64,000 bases of DNA from Hygrocybe punicea (taxonomy: Eukaryota > Basidiomycota > Agaricomycetes > Agaricales > Hygrophoraceae), in the NCBI GenBank assembly GCA_963556145.1, contig OY744463.1, positions 1,798,001-1,862,000 on the forward strand. Direction: 5' to 3'. The position numbers were made by a program, and so were the translations under genes. Each line of letters begins with the position of its first letter. The stretch's first letter is position 1. A model generated the notes under the pieces. It worked only from the letters and a program-made list of their open reading frames with translations. It was not told where the DNA came from and did not search any database. Below are positions 1 to 11,739 of this stretch, in pieces.

Positions 1-1207
1 GCCCGGATTGCTCTCAGTGATGGCATGACCGGAAGAAGGCGTTCCAATACTTTCCAAAACTCGGTATTCGGTCGTGGGATCGACAGGATCTGAAGGGGAT
101 ATGTTGTCGATGACGATGATGGCACAACGAGGCGGGGAAGTGGCAATTCGAGTGATAGGTGTCTCAGATTTGGTGATGTTTGAAGTAGCGTTGGAGGTGA
201 GGGTCGAAGAGTGGTCGGCCATGTTCTCGGAGTGAAAAGGAGGAGGGAACGCAACGTTTCACCGTGAGTATTGATGAATTGAGAAGCCAGTGAAATGGGG
301 TATGGGACATCGTCGTAGGGCGTGATTATTAACTTGGTTAGAGAGGGGAGTGGTGAGTGAAGGAGACATAGCAAGAGAGGCGACCAGGGCATGGAAAGTA
401 TGTTCAGAGTATGAAGGTACGGAAGGTGTAACGGTGTAAAGTTCGGTGGAAGCAGCATTCCTCTGCTCTGCGATTCAAATAAAGGTTCCAATTCTGGATC
501 CATTGGCTGAAGCCCTTCGTTAATGACTTCCAGCTGCTCCAAGTTGGGGCAGAATCTGAGAAGCTGCACCAAGAGGTCTTCTTCGGGTGAACAGGATGTA
601 GGGACATAGCTAATGCCCTCCAACACTCGTATATTGATCGAGCTCTCTCGGTATGCCAACGAGGCCGTTGCTCGACGGCTAAGAACAAATGTTGGTTGAA
701 GGGTTAATTGTGTTAGAAAAGGTATGAGTGGGAACAATTGGGTCAGAATGGAATCAAGCAGGAGAGCTTCCGACTGCAGCTCTGAAAGATCAAGGATCTG
801 TACCCATCGGCCTGGTGTCGAGTAGGGTATTCTACGAATGGAATCCCACTTTTGATCGGCAGCATGCAAGCGTTTGTAGAACTTCTCCAACGATGCGACC
901 GCAGTAATGCGAACATATGAGTAAAACACAGGTTGCGCGATCTCCTGCGGTCAAGACGATATGAATTTGTCCTAAACTGGTTTGACTGGAGAACACTCAC
1001 ATTGAAAGTTTTGCAAACCCATAACAATGACCGACGAAACTGCGCTGAATGTGGATCAGAATTTAGCGCAAATTTGAATATCGCCGACCATATTTCGAAC
1101 GGCAGAGATTTGAAGGGTGGCCTATGAGGCAAGAGTGGTAATAATAAGAGGGAGCCAGAAAGTAGCGCGAATGGGCGTGGTCTCAAAAGTATGTTCTCGG
1201 TGGCCAT
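1..1207 (-). CDS. F-box domain protein, cut by left window edge
   Basis: Seen: the N-terminal exon (1207-1001) encodes the F-box core FKSLPFEIWSAIFKFAL about 35 residues from the start. A 56-nt intron (1000-945, GTGAGT to CCGCAG) follows, and exon 2 continues open to the window edge through EIAQPVFYSYVRI and leucine-rich segments (LEGISYVP, NLEQLEVINEG, NLRHLSLELP). Family knowledge: Agaricomycetes carry large families of F-box/LRR-like proteins that act as substrate receptors of SCF ubiquitin ligases, with the F-box binding Skp1. Inference: this is one of them, and its substrate is unknown. An in-frame ATG at 1276 is an alternative start. The next gene, on the same strand, ends at 1528. Confidence 0.75.
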
Positions 1208-1527
1208 GGATGGGAGTAATTCAGGGTTACTTTGCTGTGGGGAGGTTGCGGGGTGGTAGCTGGATAACAGTGACATGGAGGAGACATGAACTTGGCCCGG
1301 GAGTGTCTTGATAAACTCAGGCTTGTCCGATATAACGCCCAAAGCTGACCAAGTTAGAGTGCCTCGTAAGCTTGCCGTACACTACGACGGCAGCACCACG
1401 TCGGCAACGACTCACGATTCAACTAGTCTGATTATTATTACTGTAATAATTTGGTACACTCGCCTAGCAGCCCATTTTCGTCGCATACTGGGCATGAAAG
1501 CTTTCGTCATGTATGTTCAGTTGTAGC

Positions 1528-3258
1528 TCATAGAATATCACCCATCTCTTCCACAAATTTTGCATAGTCGTCCATTGGCTTCGACGCCGTGGATTCACCT
1601 TTAACCTGGCCCCCCTTGCTAACTGTCATACCTCCCTCAGAAACCGGGACAGGACCAAACTGGTCCTTCAGAGTGCTCAGCAAATCCGGTCTAGAGAGAC
1701 TTGTCACGGTTTCCAAATCGACAGGATCAGTTCCGGGGCCGAGAGACGGCGCGGCGTTCACTTTCGACGATGATCCCGTGCTTGCTCCAGGTTTCCTACG
1801 ATTGATAGTTGTAGGTATAAACGCCGTGGCTTCCTTTTTTAAGTCACGCAACTGCGGCGCCGCTGATACCGTTGCCGCTATCACACTTGCGCTGGAGGGT
1901 TCTGGTTTCGTTGCATCAGACGATGAGGCGAGTGTAGGGTTTGGGGGAAGGGAAGGATGGGCGAAATGGCGAGCGCGATGGGCTTGAAATGTTTGATGGG
2001 GGACTGAGGACAGCGGGTCCTGCATAGCAGACGTAGACTGTTGACGACGGGGGAAAAATCCCGGCGGAGGCAATGGCATGGGCTGCGGTGGAAATCCGGG
2101 GGGAGGCGGTGGGAGATGATGCGGCGGAAAATTTGGGAAAGGGTGATAGGAGTGCTGAGAAGATGGTGGCACGATATAACCCATTGGAAATCCGGGTATG
2201 GTAGAGGTATTTGTGGGGGGGCGTGGAGGTAAATTGCTTGCCGGGGATCCCGGAGGAGCTGGCGGACGAAATGCTGGCGGATGCGGGGGAAGATTTGCGT
2301 GCTGGAAGCCAGGCGGTGGCGGTGGCGGTGGCGGGGGGAGAAACCCATTGGGAAGTGGTAGGTCGTGAGATGATCTGGAAGGAGGATTCGGAGGCGGGCC
2401 CTCAGGCATCGGGATATCGTCATCGCTGTCGTCCGGCTTATCGTCTTCTTGTATTCCTGGGGGAGGACCTTCAGGCATGACAATATCTTCGTCCTCGTCT
2501 TAAAAGACTCAGTAAGACAAAGACAAAACCCCAACTGCAATTGAAGAAACGGACCGTGCTCTTCCTCGTCACTTTCAATCTCGTCCGGTCGCAAGGCTGA
2601 TGATTCAATGATTCAGCAGAAGGGCAGGGAGACACAGATAACTCACGTCTCTCCATGTAGGGCATGCCGGGTGGTGCAACACCCTTGGGATTCATGATTG
2701 CGTCGTAGTACACACTCCTCTCCGGATGTCTTGGAAGACCATTCTTTTTGAACAAGTTCCTGGTCTGCGGCACTACATCTTCTTTCTCCTCGTTGTTGTG
2801 CCTTCGGGCCTTATAAACCAATTTACGGTGTTCAGGATGTTCTTTCACGTATTCGTCTTTTTTCTTGTTAATTTTTTCTAGTTCCGATTTGAGTTCTGCT
2901 AGACGCCCTCGGTCTGATGCCGATAGTTCAGCCGCAGCCTCCAACTTTTGAATATCCTCCTCGAGCTCTGTGTCACGATAAATGATCTATAAAACCATGT
3001 TGCGCAGAGACGCACCTAAAGTGTCCTTTTTGACAAGAGCAAATTCGCGAGCTTTGGATCTCTCGGCCTTATTCTACTGCAAAATACTGGTGTTACTAGT
3101 AGTCGTGTAAAACAGTCGATAAGGTACGCCCTTTCTTCAGTTCCTTTTTGCGAAGAGATTTTCCTGGAATACAGTTACATTAGGACAAAATTAGTATTCT
3201 TGATAACAGGGGATTTACGAAAAGCGTCGGCTGGGTTGAGATTTTTGCCTTTGGCCAT
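1528..3258 (-). CDS. WBP11: WBP11-like proline-rich pre-mRNA splicing protein
   Basis: Seen: the first exon starts MAKGKNLNPADAF at 3258 and is followed by small exons encoding KSLRKKELKK, NKAERSKAREFALVKKDTL and a charged helical stretch (KLEAAAELSASDRGRLAEL). A central part reads YYDAIMNPKGVAPPGMPYM. The C-terminal half is acidic and then strongly proline-rich (PMPEGPPP, PPGFPPQPMPLPPPGF) and ends FVEEMGDIL. At least five short introns are needed, and the splice joins restore LRPDEIESDEEEH and DEDEDIVMPEG. Family knowledge: the N-terminal lysine-rich block and PPG/PPP repeats match WBP11/Npw38BP, a nuclear spliceosome-associated protein that binds WW domains. Its 5' end lies about 200 bp from the divergent RING gene, so the two may share a promoter region. 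The family call is firm; exon edges are approximate. Confidence 0.85.
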
Positions 3259-3453
3259 CGGAGTTACTTGGAAAATGAGCAACCAAATAAGTACACACCC
3301 GTCAAGCACGTGGCCCGACTGACTACGAGTCATCGGGATCGACGTTGTACTCGAAGTTGTACTCGAAGTACAGCGGCGAGGTCCCTACTTTCGAAGGACT
3401 GTAGACTATTACCGTCAACAGCGACAACTGGCTCTTGAACTTACTATTTTCAG

Positions 3454-5510
3454 ATGACCGACACTCCTACTGCAACCACTACCACCCCAAAGCGTGCTTC
3501 TAAGATGGCTTCTAACCAGTCACTGAACTTGAACGAGCTGCTCAATTTTACTCTTCCTCCCCGGCAGGCACATGTTTCCCATGGTTTTCCAAGGAGAAGC
3601 AAGAAGAGTGGTACACAGTTTGGCGTGTGGAATAAGGAAAGTCAGTAGACCGTTCCTTCGTATCTCTGCCTCTGTTGATGCTGCCTTTCTTAGGGTTTGT
3701 CAATGCACAGTATCGGTTCGTGATGAACCCTACAGGTGACTATACTGTGCATTTTGCGGATCCGGACATGTATGCCTAGATCCTTTGTTAATCGAGACTT
3801 TGATTGACCTCTATATTTACAGCTTCTTCCAGTGGCCGGATATCCTGCAGGTCATCGTCCCACGTTCCTCGGCGCTGGCATCTGCAATCGCTAGCGGAGA
3901 GCACGGCGGCCAACATGAGGGACACACCACATGTCCCATTTGTCTCTCACCACCTATCGCACCTCGCATGACGAAATGCGGTCATGTCAGTCCACTCACT
4001 TGATGTAGACCTGTTATGTTGACCCCTACCGAAGGTGTTTTGTTTTCCTTGCATACTGCACTATCTGAGCACCACCGACAACAGATGGGCTCGATGTCCC
4101 ATTTGCTTCGACTCCGTGAACGAGAAGCAGCTCAAGTGTGTCAAATGGTTTGATGGACCAACTCAGACAAATGATGGCGAGGAACTGCATGCAGGGTCGT
4201 CATCTTCCTTGGTAGAACCTGCATTTGTGATCACACCCCGAGAAGGATCCTCGATGCGTATGCGGCTGATGCAAAGACCTAAGATCACCACCCTCGCGCT
4301 GCCTCGCTCACACACATGGCCCTCAGATCTTGTCGCTCCCCATCAAGCCCCATTTCATTTCCTGCCAGATGTGTATAACTATGCCAAGTTCATGCTTGCC
4401 ACTCCTGCTTATCTTATATCGGACCTCACACGGGATCTTACCGACCTGGATGCCGAACGTCGTACCCTGGCCAGCATGAATGACGATCTCGGGATATCGT
4501 TCGTCGATGGAGCTGATCAGAGATTACGTCATCAGATTGCGAAGGCCGCTGCCCTCGATACCCCTGCCTTGAGAGACACCATAGAAAAAGCTCTTCGAGA
4601 CCAAATTGAGATACAGCAACGGGTTGCGCGTATACAGCGTCGTGGACAAGAAGAGGCAGCCCAGGTTCAACCATCGGAGGTTCCCGAAGCTCTTTTGGTT
4701 GTCAAATCTGGTGGCTACAAGTTCCCTACAAGTTCCACCTCGACCGCCTCCCTTAATTTTGATACTTCGTTGTCTCCGAACCCTGTTCCAAGACAGCGTC
4801 GTAACATCAATCCCCCTCCTCCATCGACTTCGACTTACTATTTCTACCAGGCTGCCTCTGGTCTACCAATATTTCTGCACCCACTAGACAGCAAGATCTT
4901 GCTCTCTCGCTTTGGCGGATATGCATCCTTCCCGGACACCATCACTATTCGCGTGGAGTCGTTATCTGAAGGGACCGTCAATGATGATCTTCGCAAGCGG
5001 TGCAAGTATCTTGCGCACATGCCCGAGAGCGCCGATGTCGTCTTCATAGAAGCCGACCTGGGAGGTGTCGTTGGTAGTAAAGGGTTGAAGAACTTTGAAG
5101 TTGCGCTGAAGACGAGGCGGGCAAGGAGGAAGGAGAAATGGAGGAAAGATGATCGGGCCCGTGCCAGGGCTGAGGAGCGGGAGCGGGAGAAGGAGAAGGA
5201 GCAGAACACACTTTGGAGCGATGGGAGTCGTTGTGGAGTACCTCCCCCAATGCAGGATATCTCGGATCCCATAGAAGACGTCCCTCCTCCTGCCCGTCAA
5301 CCAGACCAACCGGGAGCTTGGGGTGTCAGGAGCTTTGCTTCGGCGTTACACTCAAGTCCAGCGCAAGGACGAGTCGTTCCTGAACGTGCTGTGAGACTTG
5401 ATCCGGAAGACGAGGATATGGACGTTGCGTGGCATGAGCTTGAGCTGCGGAGTGGAAAGCGGAGCAATAAGCTTGTTGTCTTAGGAGGCCCAGGCGGAAG
5501 ACGACGTTGA
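3454..5510 (+). CDS. RNF10: RNF10/Mag2-type RING-finger E3 ubiquitin ligase
   Basis: Seen: four exons (3454-3640, 3694-3769, 3823-3985, 4035-5510) give a continuous frame of about 633 residues. The RING splits across the last intron: CPICLSPPIAPRMTKCGH joins VFCFPCILHYL, then WARCPIC, which is a C3HC4 finger at roughly residues 130-175. The upstream part has NLNELLNFTLPPR and FVMNPTGDYTVHFADPD. The C-terminal region is charged, with a KEKEQ-type coiled segment and an arginine-rich tail. Family knowledge: RNF10 in animals and Mag2 in yeast ubiquitylate 40S proteins (uS3/uS5) in ribosome quality control. The WPDILQV and HYLSTTDNRWARCPIC context fits that family better than other RING classes. 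Role here is by homology. Confidence 0.85.
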
Positions 5511-5860
5511 TGATCGTGAGGTCCTTAGTTTTCTTAATCACGTCTTGTGAAGCTGAGCATCTTTAGTATTTTACCCATCCGAGATAGATTATATATGTAG
5601 ACAATGTACACAGTCACACATGAAGCTTCAAGAATGGCACAGCTGGAAGATTGAGTCACACCAAATCAATAAATAAATCAAATGCAAGGAGCGAAATACT
5701 AGACGTATGAATGGAATAACACAACCAGCCGCGTCTCCAAAGCCACGGGCAGAAAACGAGGTAAGGGTTCTTGTCATCTTAGATTAAAAGTGCGCGCATA
5801 GACATGCTGGCGACGTTATAGATCGTAACATCAAGCAATGGGACAAGGGGAAAGGGTACG
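5511..5860. other. Convergent intergenic spacer
   Basis: This AT-rich spacer lies between the 3' ends of two convergent genes. It contains AATAAA-like words near 5668-5680 that could serve as 3'-end signals. I see no coding potential or repeat in it. Confidence 0.5.
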
Positions 5861-7144
5861 TCAAACAATCTGCAAGTAGTTTGATGGCGCAACTGGTTCC
5901 AGAGGCTTAAATTCAGCCTGCGGAGGTAATGATAAGGGAATTGAAATGTACGCACTTCCCGTTGTCCCATCTGCTTTTTTCGCTTGCCACCATTTTCCTT
6001 GCATGTCAACAATGTCAAGGATTTCGCTTTTCGCGAAGGATATTTCGTTCGCATCCTCAGGAGACGCATTATCTGAAAGAGTTTTGAGACTCAGACCTTT
6101 GACGATCAGGACAAGGATACTCACAGGTATAGAGGGCTTTCGCTCTATACGGGAAGGACTCGGCAGCTGGGTTCGGATCTAAAGCGGTGTCGCGACTAGC
6201 AGGGGGACTTCCACCACCGCTCAGTGTGCCACCGGCGCCAACGCCGGCTGCCCCACTGCCTATCAAAGGTGATCCAGGACCTGGGTTGTTGTCAACGCCG
6301 CCTACCGAACCACGGCCTGTAGCAGGCAAATTTCCAATACTTCCACCGCCCGTGCCGCCTCCCAAACTTCTGTTGACTGCCCCACCTTCAGGGCTTCCTC
6401 CAGTAAATGTGTGTTGACTTCTGTTCACACCACCATTTCCTGGGGTCGGACCTCCCATCTTGGAGTCGTATGGTACTTCATGTGAGCCGATTCCAGAAGC
6501 GTAATTCGGAGCATAGCCGTTATTGGCACTCATGTTATGGACAGATTGCGGGCGAGTGGCTCTGCGGCGGCGCGAGGGAGGGGTGAGGCCGCCAGTGCCC
6601 ATAGCGTTGAAGATGTGAAGCATGAGGGAGTCTTCTTCGGATGTGAAGTACAGGACCCAAAGGATATCGACGATGGCTAGAATGAGCCACCCTGCAGACA
6701 TGGCATCCAAAGCAGGTGCTCTTGTGAAGATTCCCGTCTGGACGCCTTGAACAGCGTATACGATGGCGATGGCTCCGAAAACTGAGATTTGGAAGCGGTG
6801 CATTGCGATGGAGTCACTTGCAAGGGTGTAGAACACGCCGAGCATGAAGAACAGTTGAAGAAAGATTCCGAACCAGAGTTCCCTAACAACACCCCCACCT
6901 GAAAACGCGAAGGGTTGAATGACATTTTGGGATTTGAAAAAGGAATACACTCACTCTTTGCCTCTGCTATGGCTTGGGAGATGAAAGCAATAATCCATGC
7001 GATCTGGGCGACAATCAAAGTCATTTGGGGCGAAAACCGCAACAGTCAGTGTGAACGTACGGCAGACAGGATTGATGTGAAGAGGAAGAGGTAGTGGGTG
7101 AGAATTGGAGTAAAATCGAGAGCTTCATTGCCGCGTGGAGGCAT
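5861..7144 (-). CDS. SHO1: SHO1 osmosensor: four TM helices plus C-terminal SH3
   Basis: Seen: exon 1 (7144-7061) encodes [20 protein letters not shown], the first membrane segment. Splicing then gives [50 protein letters not shown] and [18 protein letters not shown] long Gly/Pro/Ser-rich cytoplasmic linker follows. The SH3 domain begins RAKALYTY (rejoined across an intron near 6122), continues [20 protein letters not shown] and ends [11 protein letters not shown] after a last intron, the usual SH3 end. Family knowledge: Sho1 is a plasma-membrane scaffold of the HOG MAP-kinase pathway whose SH3 domain binds Pbs2. Domain order and length match the family. About 260 bp of non-coding DNA separates its start from the next gene. 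Confidence 0.92.
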
Positions 7145-7363
7145 GGTGGTGGTGTTGAGCGTTGAACAACGCACAATCCCACGTGCTCTCACCGTCCGCT
7201 TAGGACCCCGGAAACCGCCCTGATCAAATGTTACATTATTTCTTCCAACGTCGCCTCACCACCCGAGGCACCTCCAAAAGGAGGTCAGTAATTACTAGAT
7301 ATTCTACCATAGTAACAGTATTCACTGCATCGTCGTCTTCACGCTGTGTACATCGCATCTTGC

Positions 7364-8905
7364 TCACAGCTCATCGTTGAGATGACGCCTGGAGCTGGTG
7401 GTGGGTACTGAAACAAACAAGGAGAGAAAATCGTGGACCAAGTCAGCCGCCAATATCTCTGTAATTTGAGCTGCACAATTGGTGAATCCCCATATTATCT
7501 CTGAAGGGAAGACCCTACCAGTATCATAAGCCGGCGATACCTCGACGATGTCTGCACCACTTTTTCTCCAGACATTTTTAACATGATACAAGAAGAGATC
7601 GCAGACATAACGCACACAAAGTTTAGGCCGGCTAGACCACGTATGATCCGTTTAACTTCTCGGCTAGTCCAACCCCCTGCTTCGGGAGTTCCAGCTATGA
7701 AACAGGAATTCACAACTGTGAGTACCTGAATGTTGTAAACTCACTTGCTGGCGCCAAACCAGGATCTACGGAAACAAGGTAAGGTACACTGATACGTACA
7801 AATCATTTACACCTTCCACTCACCTATCACATCGATATCAAAGCTGCAGGAGACTTGTTAGCAGGCTGGGAACAAAAATACAATCACCCTACCTCAAATA
7901 CACGGGTGAATCTCCTACTCTGGTTCTAATACGCCGTACAATGCCAGGAATGCCGATGTCATCGATGTCATCCGTTGATATCAGTTGAAATCCAACAGAC
8001 TCGTCATGTTCGATATCTGCAAGGCCCTGAGATAGTGAATTTTCCCTAAACCCAAAGTTTTGTGCACCAGATACCTGGAGTTTGCATCTGATTCCAGCAT
8101 GGATGCTTGTATTCGAAATCAATCCCTCTTCCTGCGCAAGAGTGAAGAAAGTTCCATGGGTTACTTGAGATTGCTTTGTTATTTGACCTGGATAGCTTGA
8201 CCAAGTGTCCAGATGGGCGTCAAAATGTATAACGGAGATTTGTCCGTAGACTTGGAACAGAGCACGGAGAATAGGAAGGACAATAGTGTGATCTCCTCCG
8301 AGACTGCAAAGATTGGAGTCAGTCATCCAGGAAACGCACAACAGAGAGATACTGACCTGACAACTCGTGGATGGTCTCGGCCATCCTTCGCTAAGTTTCG
8401 TAGAAGAGTGTTCTTGGTAACAGTGGGTCTCGCAAGAAGGGTAGAGTACGCAACCTCCATCTGATCTACAGCTAGCGCATTATCAAAGGGACTGACGGGC
8501 ACCTAATATCGATACGACAGCAGCCAATCATTACATAGCACACATATCTTGACATAGAGAACACACGTCACCACAATCGATAATGCTGAAGCCTTGTCTG
8601 TAAGGGTTGTTCCCCCAAGCCAGGGTATATCCACGCGCCTCGCTTTGTCTTCGACTGCCTGATCGGATACCAAAAGGTCCAAATCGAGCTCCCGGTCGAT
8701 ACGATACACTTGTATCGAATGGCATGCCTAGAACAGCAATATCGAATACCTTGCTGGCATCGTCCAGACAACGAGTATACGGTAAGTGAGAGAAGGCAAG
8801 AGGCCCAGTGAATGGGTGGTCAATCTGTGCTCCATACTTCGCTTGCCATGCTTCTTTTGACTCGGAATTCAACGTCTGGAAAAATAAGAGAAGGAAACAC
8901 CGCAT
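7364..8905 (-). CDS. Ureohydrolase, agmatinase-type, with signal-like N-terminus
   Basis: Seen: the order of motifs is that of arginase/agmatinase. These are FDIAVLGMPFDTSVSYRPGAR near the start, QLGGDHTIVLPILRAL, the metal-ligand motif VIHFDAHLDTW, THGTFF, and near the end GTPEAGGWTSREVKRIIRGL followed by ADIVEVSPAYD. The last exon joins YDT to AQITEILAADLVHDF. Family knowledge: these enzymes use two Mn2+ ions bound by the conserved H and D residues to hydrolyse guanidino compounds. The order and spacing favour agmatinase over arginase, but the substrate is not proven. The chosen start gives MRCFLLLFFQTLNSE, a short hydrophobic leader; a spliced upstream start is possible. The protein ends NDEL. 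It lies 35 bp downstream of the SYO1 stop on the same strand. Confidence 0.82.
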
Positions 8906-8940
8906 TGAAATGCTATTACATAAGTTTCAAAATCATCATC

Positions 8941-11530
8941 TCACAGCCGTAAGTCTTTCCGATACTGTAGAAATGCCACCAGATTATCCAACATCTCCTC
9001 TCCTCTCCTCCTCTCCTCCTTCCCACCTTCCTTCCGCCTATCGATCGCCCTTACGGCCTTTTTCACACCATCCACACTCGCAACAAGTCTATTACCGTAT
9101 CCTCCTTTCCGGAAATTAACATCGTAAGGCGTGTTTTCGTCCGAGTACACGTCGATTAGCGCGGATATGCATTGTATGAGCGGTTCCGTACCAACAAGCG
9201 ACGGGCTCGTTGATGCAGGAAGCATCGAGAGCAAGTAATCCGCGATCACCTGTCCGAGTTTCCGTCGAGTCAGTGAGGTGATCAGTCATGGGACATCCCT
9301 ACATACTTGATTGGCCTGAATTGATTCAGGATGTTGAGCGAGACATTCGAGAGTTCCAATACATTTGACTTTTATCCGAGGATCCGTCGTTGCGTCACAA
9401 AATTGTATCAAAATATTCACTTGGTCTGCATTCGGTACCTTCAAATTATATCAGCGGTACAAACGATTAACCATCGCATTGTTACGTACTAGATAGCCTT
9501 TCCAAATATTTCCTATTCCCCAGAGTACCCCCACACCAATCTCCCACATTGCTCTGCGCCGTTCCTGCCCGGGACCTGACTCAGTCCCTACTGCACCCAG
9601 AGCCAGCCAAACATCATCCCACATATTGAAGCCACTCGCCGCATCTGCCGCGACAGCACGATTCGGAGAGGCCCCGAGTGAAAGGAAGACATTGCTGAGA
9701 CACTCAAGCGCGCAGACATGGATGGCGCTGAGTACCGATGTCGTCGGTGGGTGGATGGAGACTGATGCAAATGGCGGGAAGGAGAGTGGCGTGGGGTGGA
9801 CCAAGGCGAGCAATGGTTGTACTAATGTAGGTAGGAAGGCGACGGTGGATGGAGCCCCTGGTAGCGGTGTTTCGTCCGCAACCATATCGACGTCCACCAA
9901 GTTGCCCTCAGCTGGCCCTCTATCCGGAGCATCTTCTTGACTTGTCAATAATAAAGAATAACAACAGCGAGCTAATGATTTACCTTCGTGTCCATCGTCG
10001 CCGTCATTGTCGCCGGCCGCCGCATCAGGATCGGGGTCAGGAAGAGTGGCGCATGCACCGGTTAAAATCTCCAGAGCCAGTTGGACTGTCCTCAACTTGC
10101 TCTCTAGCCGTTCGAGCTCGACTGCCGTGATGGTCTTGTGGTCTGACTTGGGGGTGTTCTGCAATGACAATTTACAGATCTGTAGTTCTGTAGTCTGGAC
10201 GAGACTATTCAGTAAGCCACTTGATCCAACATCCATTTTACGGAAAAGTATAACCTCTTGTGATAGAAGTCGCTGGGCAATATTCGAGGCTTCGACTAGA
10301 GACATCGAAGAGATGACAGGCTGAAGCAGGGGTAGTACGATATCCTTGTCGACATCGATGAAAGAAGCGGCAGAGGGAGGTGGAAGCGGCGACACATTGC
10401 GCAAGATACCTACGAATCATTCATTTTAAGGCAAAACGAAGCTAGAGGACATACCACATGCAAGGACACTCAGGGTCAAGGATCGCTCGTCAATTCCCTT
10501 GTCAGGTCTGACGATAGAGAGCAAACAAGAACTGTACGCTGCATTAGAGCGCACATCTTCTATTGCTGGCAGATTATCGTCGGTCAAAACGTAAAGACAT
10601 TGAGCTGAGACCAAATGTGTTGGTAAGCGACAGGCGCAGGAGTCAAATATCAGCCAATCGAACCTGCAGCTGTAACTGTAGAAGGAGGGAGTTTGTCACG
10701 AGATGCAAGAAAGGACATCAGGAAAGGAACCAGATTAATCTGATTGATGGCATTGAGGGCCTTGTTGGAGGTCTCTCTAGTTTGTCTTAATAACACGGAG
10801 AGGGGAATGTGTAAAAGCAACACTGACGACAAACACCACAGCATCGTGATGACATTATCCGCAAATTCGTAAACCAATTTTTGAGCATTCTCCTGAGCAG
10901 TCCTCGGTGACTGAAGAAATTGAGCGAGTGTCCCGGAGATCTAATGTGTCAAAGTCAGTTGTCGGCGCAGGGATGTATGGCAGATCTCTTGCTTTGGGTA
11001 TGAAAGTTTGGAGTGGGGCCAAGATGTTCTTGTTGTACATTTCAGCACATATTTCATACCCTCCATCGATGCATAGATTGCTGGACAAGGAAAATACGAA
11101 GAAGGAATCGAGTGTTTTGGGAAAAGAAAGAAGAAAGAAAGAAAGAATACATACCGAAGAGCCCCAGCAGCCTCAACAACAACCTCTTCCTCGTTGTCTG
11201 TAAGGCGCGTAATCAAAACGCCAACGACGTTCTTCCCTTGGAGCAATCTCCGTGTGGATGGATCATTTTGAATCAAATTCGATACTGCAACGCATGCCCA
11301 CTTTCGCTCAGCCGAATCGGGGCTTTCCATCTAGCCAGTTGTCACGGATACAAAATGATGAGCATACATAGGAGATAGTGGACACAGCGAACCTTCTGGA
11401 TGATTGGCAAGATTTCCTGGTTTTTGGAAGATACAGCAGAAGCAGAAGCGAGGCCTTTGGGTAAATGGGAATCGGGTACTCGGACGGGGTTGTGTCGACG
11501 CATGGACCGTTTTTTTTGTGACTTGCCCAT
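8941..11530 (-). CDS. SYO1: SYO1/HEATR3-like ribosomal-protein import adaptor
   Basis: Seen: the start MGKSQKKRSMRRHNPVR is followed by armadillo/HEAT-like segments such as RKWACVAVSNLIQNDPSTRR and VGVLITRLTDNEEEVVVEAA. Several short exons follow, and a C-terminus contains LIQCISALIDVYSDENTPYD, VNFRKGGYGNRLVASVDG, KAVRAIDRRK and LVAFLQYRKDLRL. An acidic insert (DPDPDAAAGDNDGDD) interrupts the repeats near 10030. Family knowledge: Syo1 (symportin) carries uL5 and uL18 together into the nucleus with a karyopherin and passes them to the 5S RNP. The basic N-terminus followed by ARM/HEAT repeats with an acidic loop is its hallmark. The C-terminal YDVNFRKGG block is strongly family-like. Many introns are present and exon ends are approximate. 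Confidence 0.85.
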
Positions 11531-11739
11531 GGCAATCGTTTGACAAAAACTTGAAAAAATAGGGACGATCGAAAATTGTGGTCACGTGATATGTTCCAAA
11601 ACAAGTCTTACACATTATTATTGGTGGAACAATGCTACAAGAAATGGATCCAATGATCCCTAATGATCCCAATGAAATTCGAAACTATGCGTGATAGCAA
11701 GGGACCGCCGCGTCACAAACAACAGAAATAAACGGGGAT

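Noticed and set aside
4438..5541. Several minus-strand frames of 70-142 codons under the RING gene
   Set aside because: They lie antisense to a well-supported exon with intact domain structure and show no features of their own.
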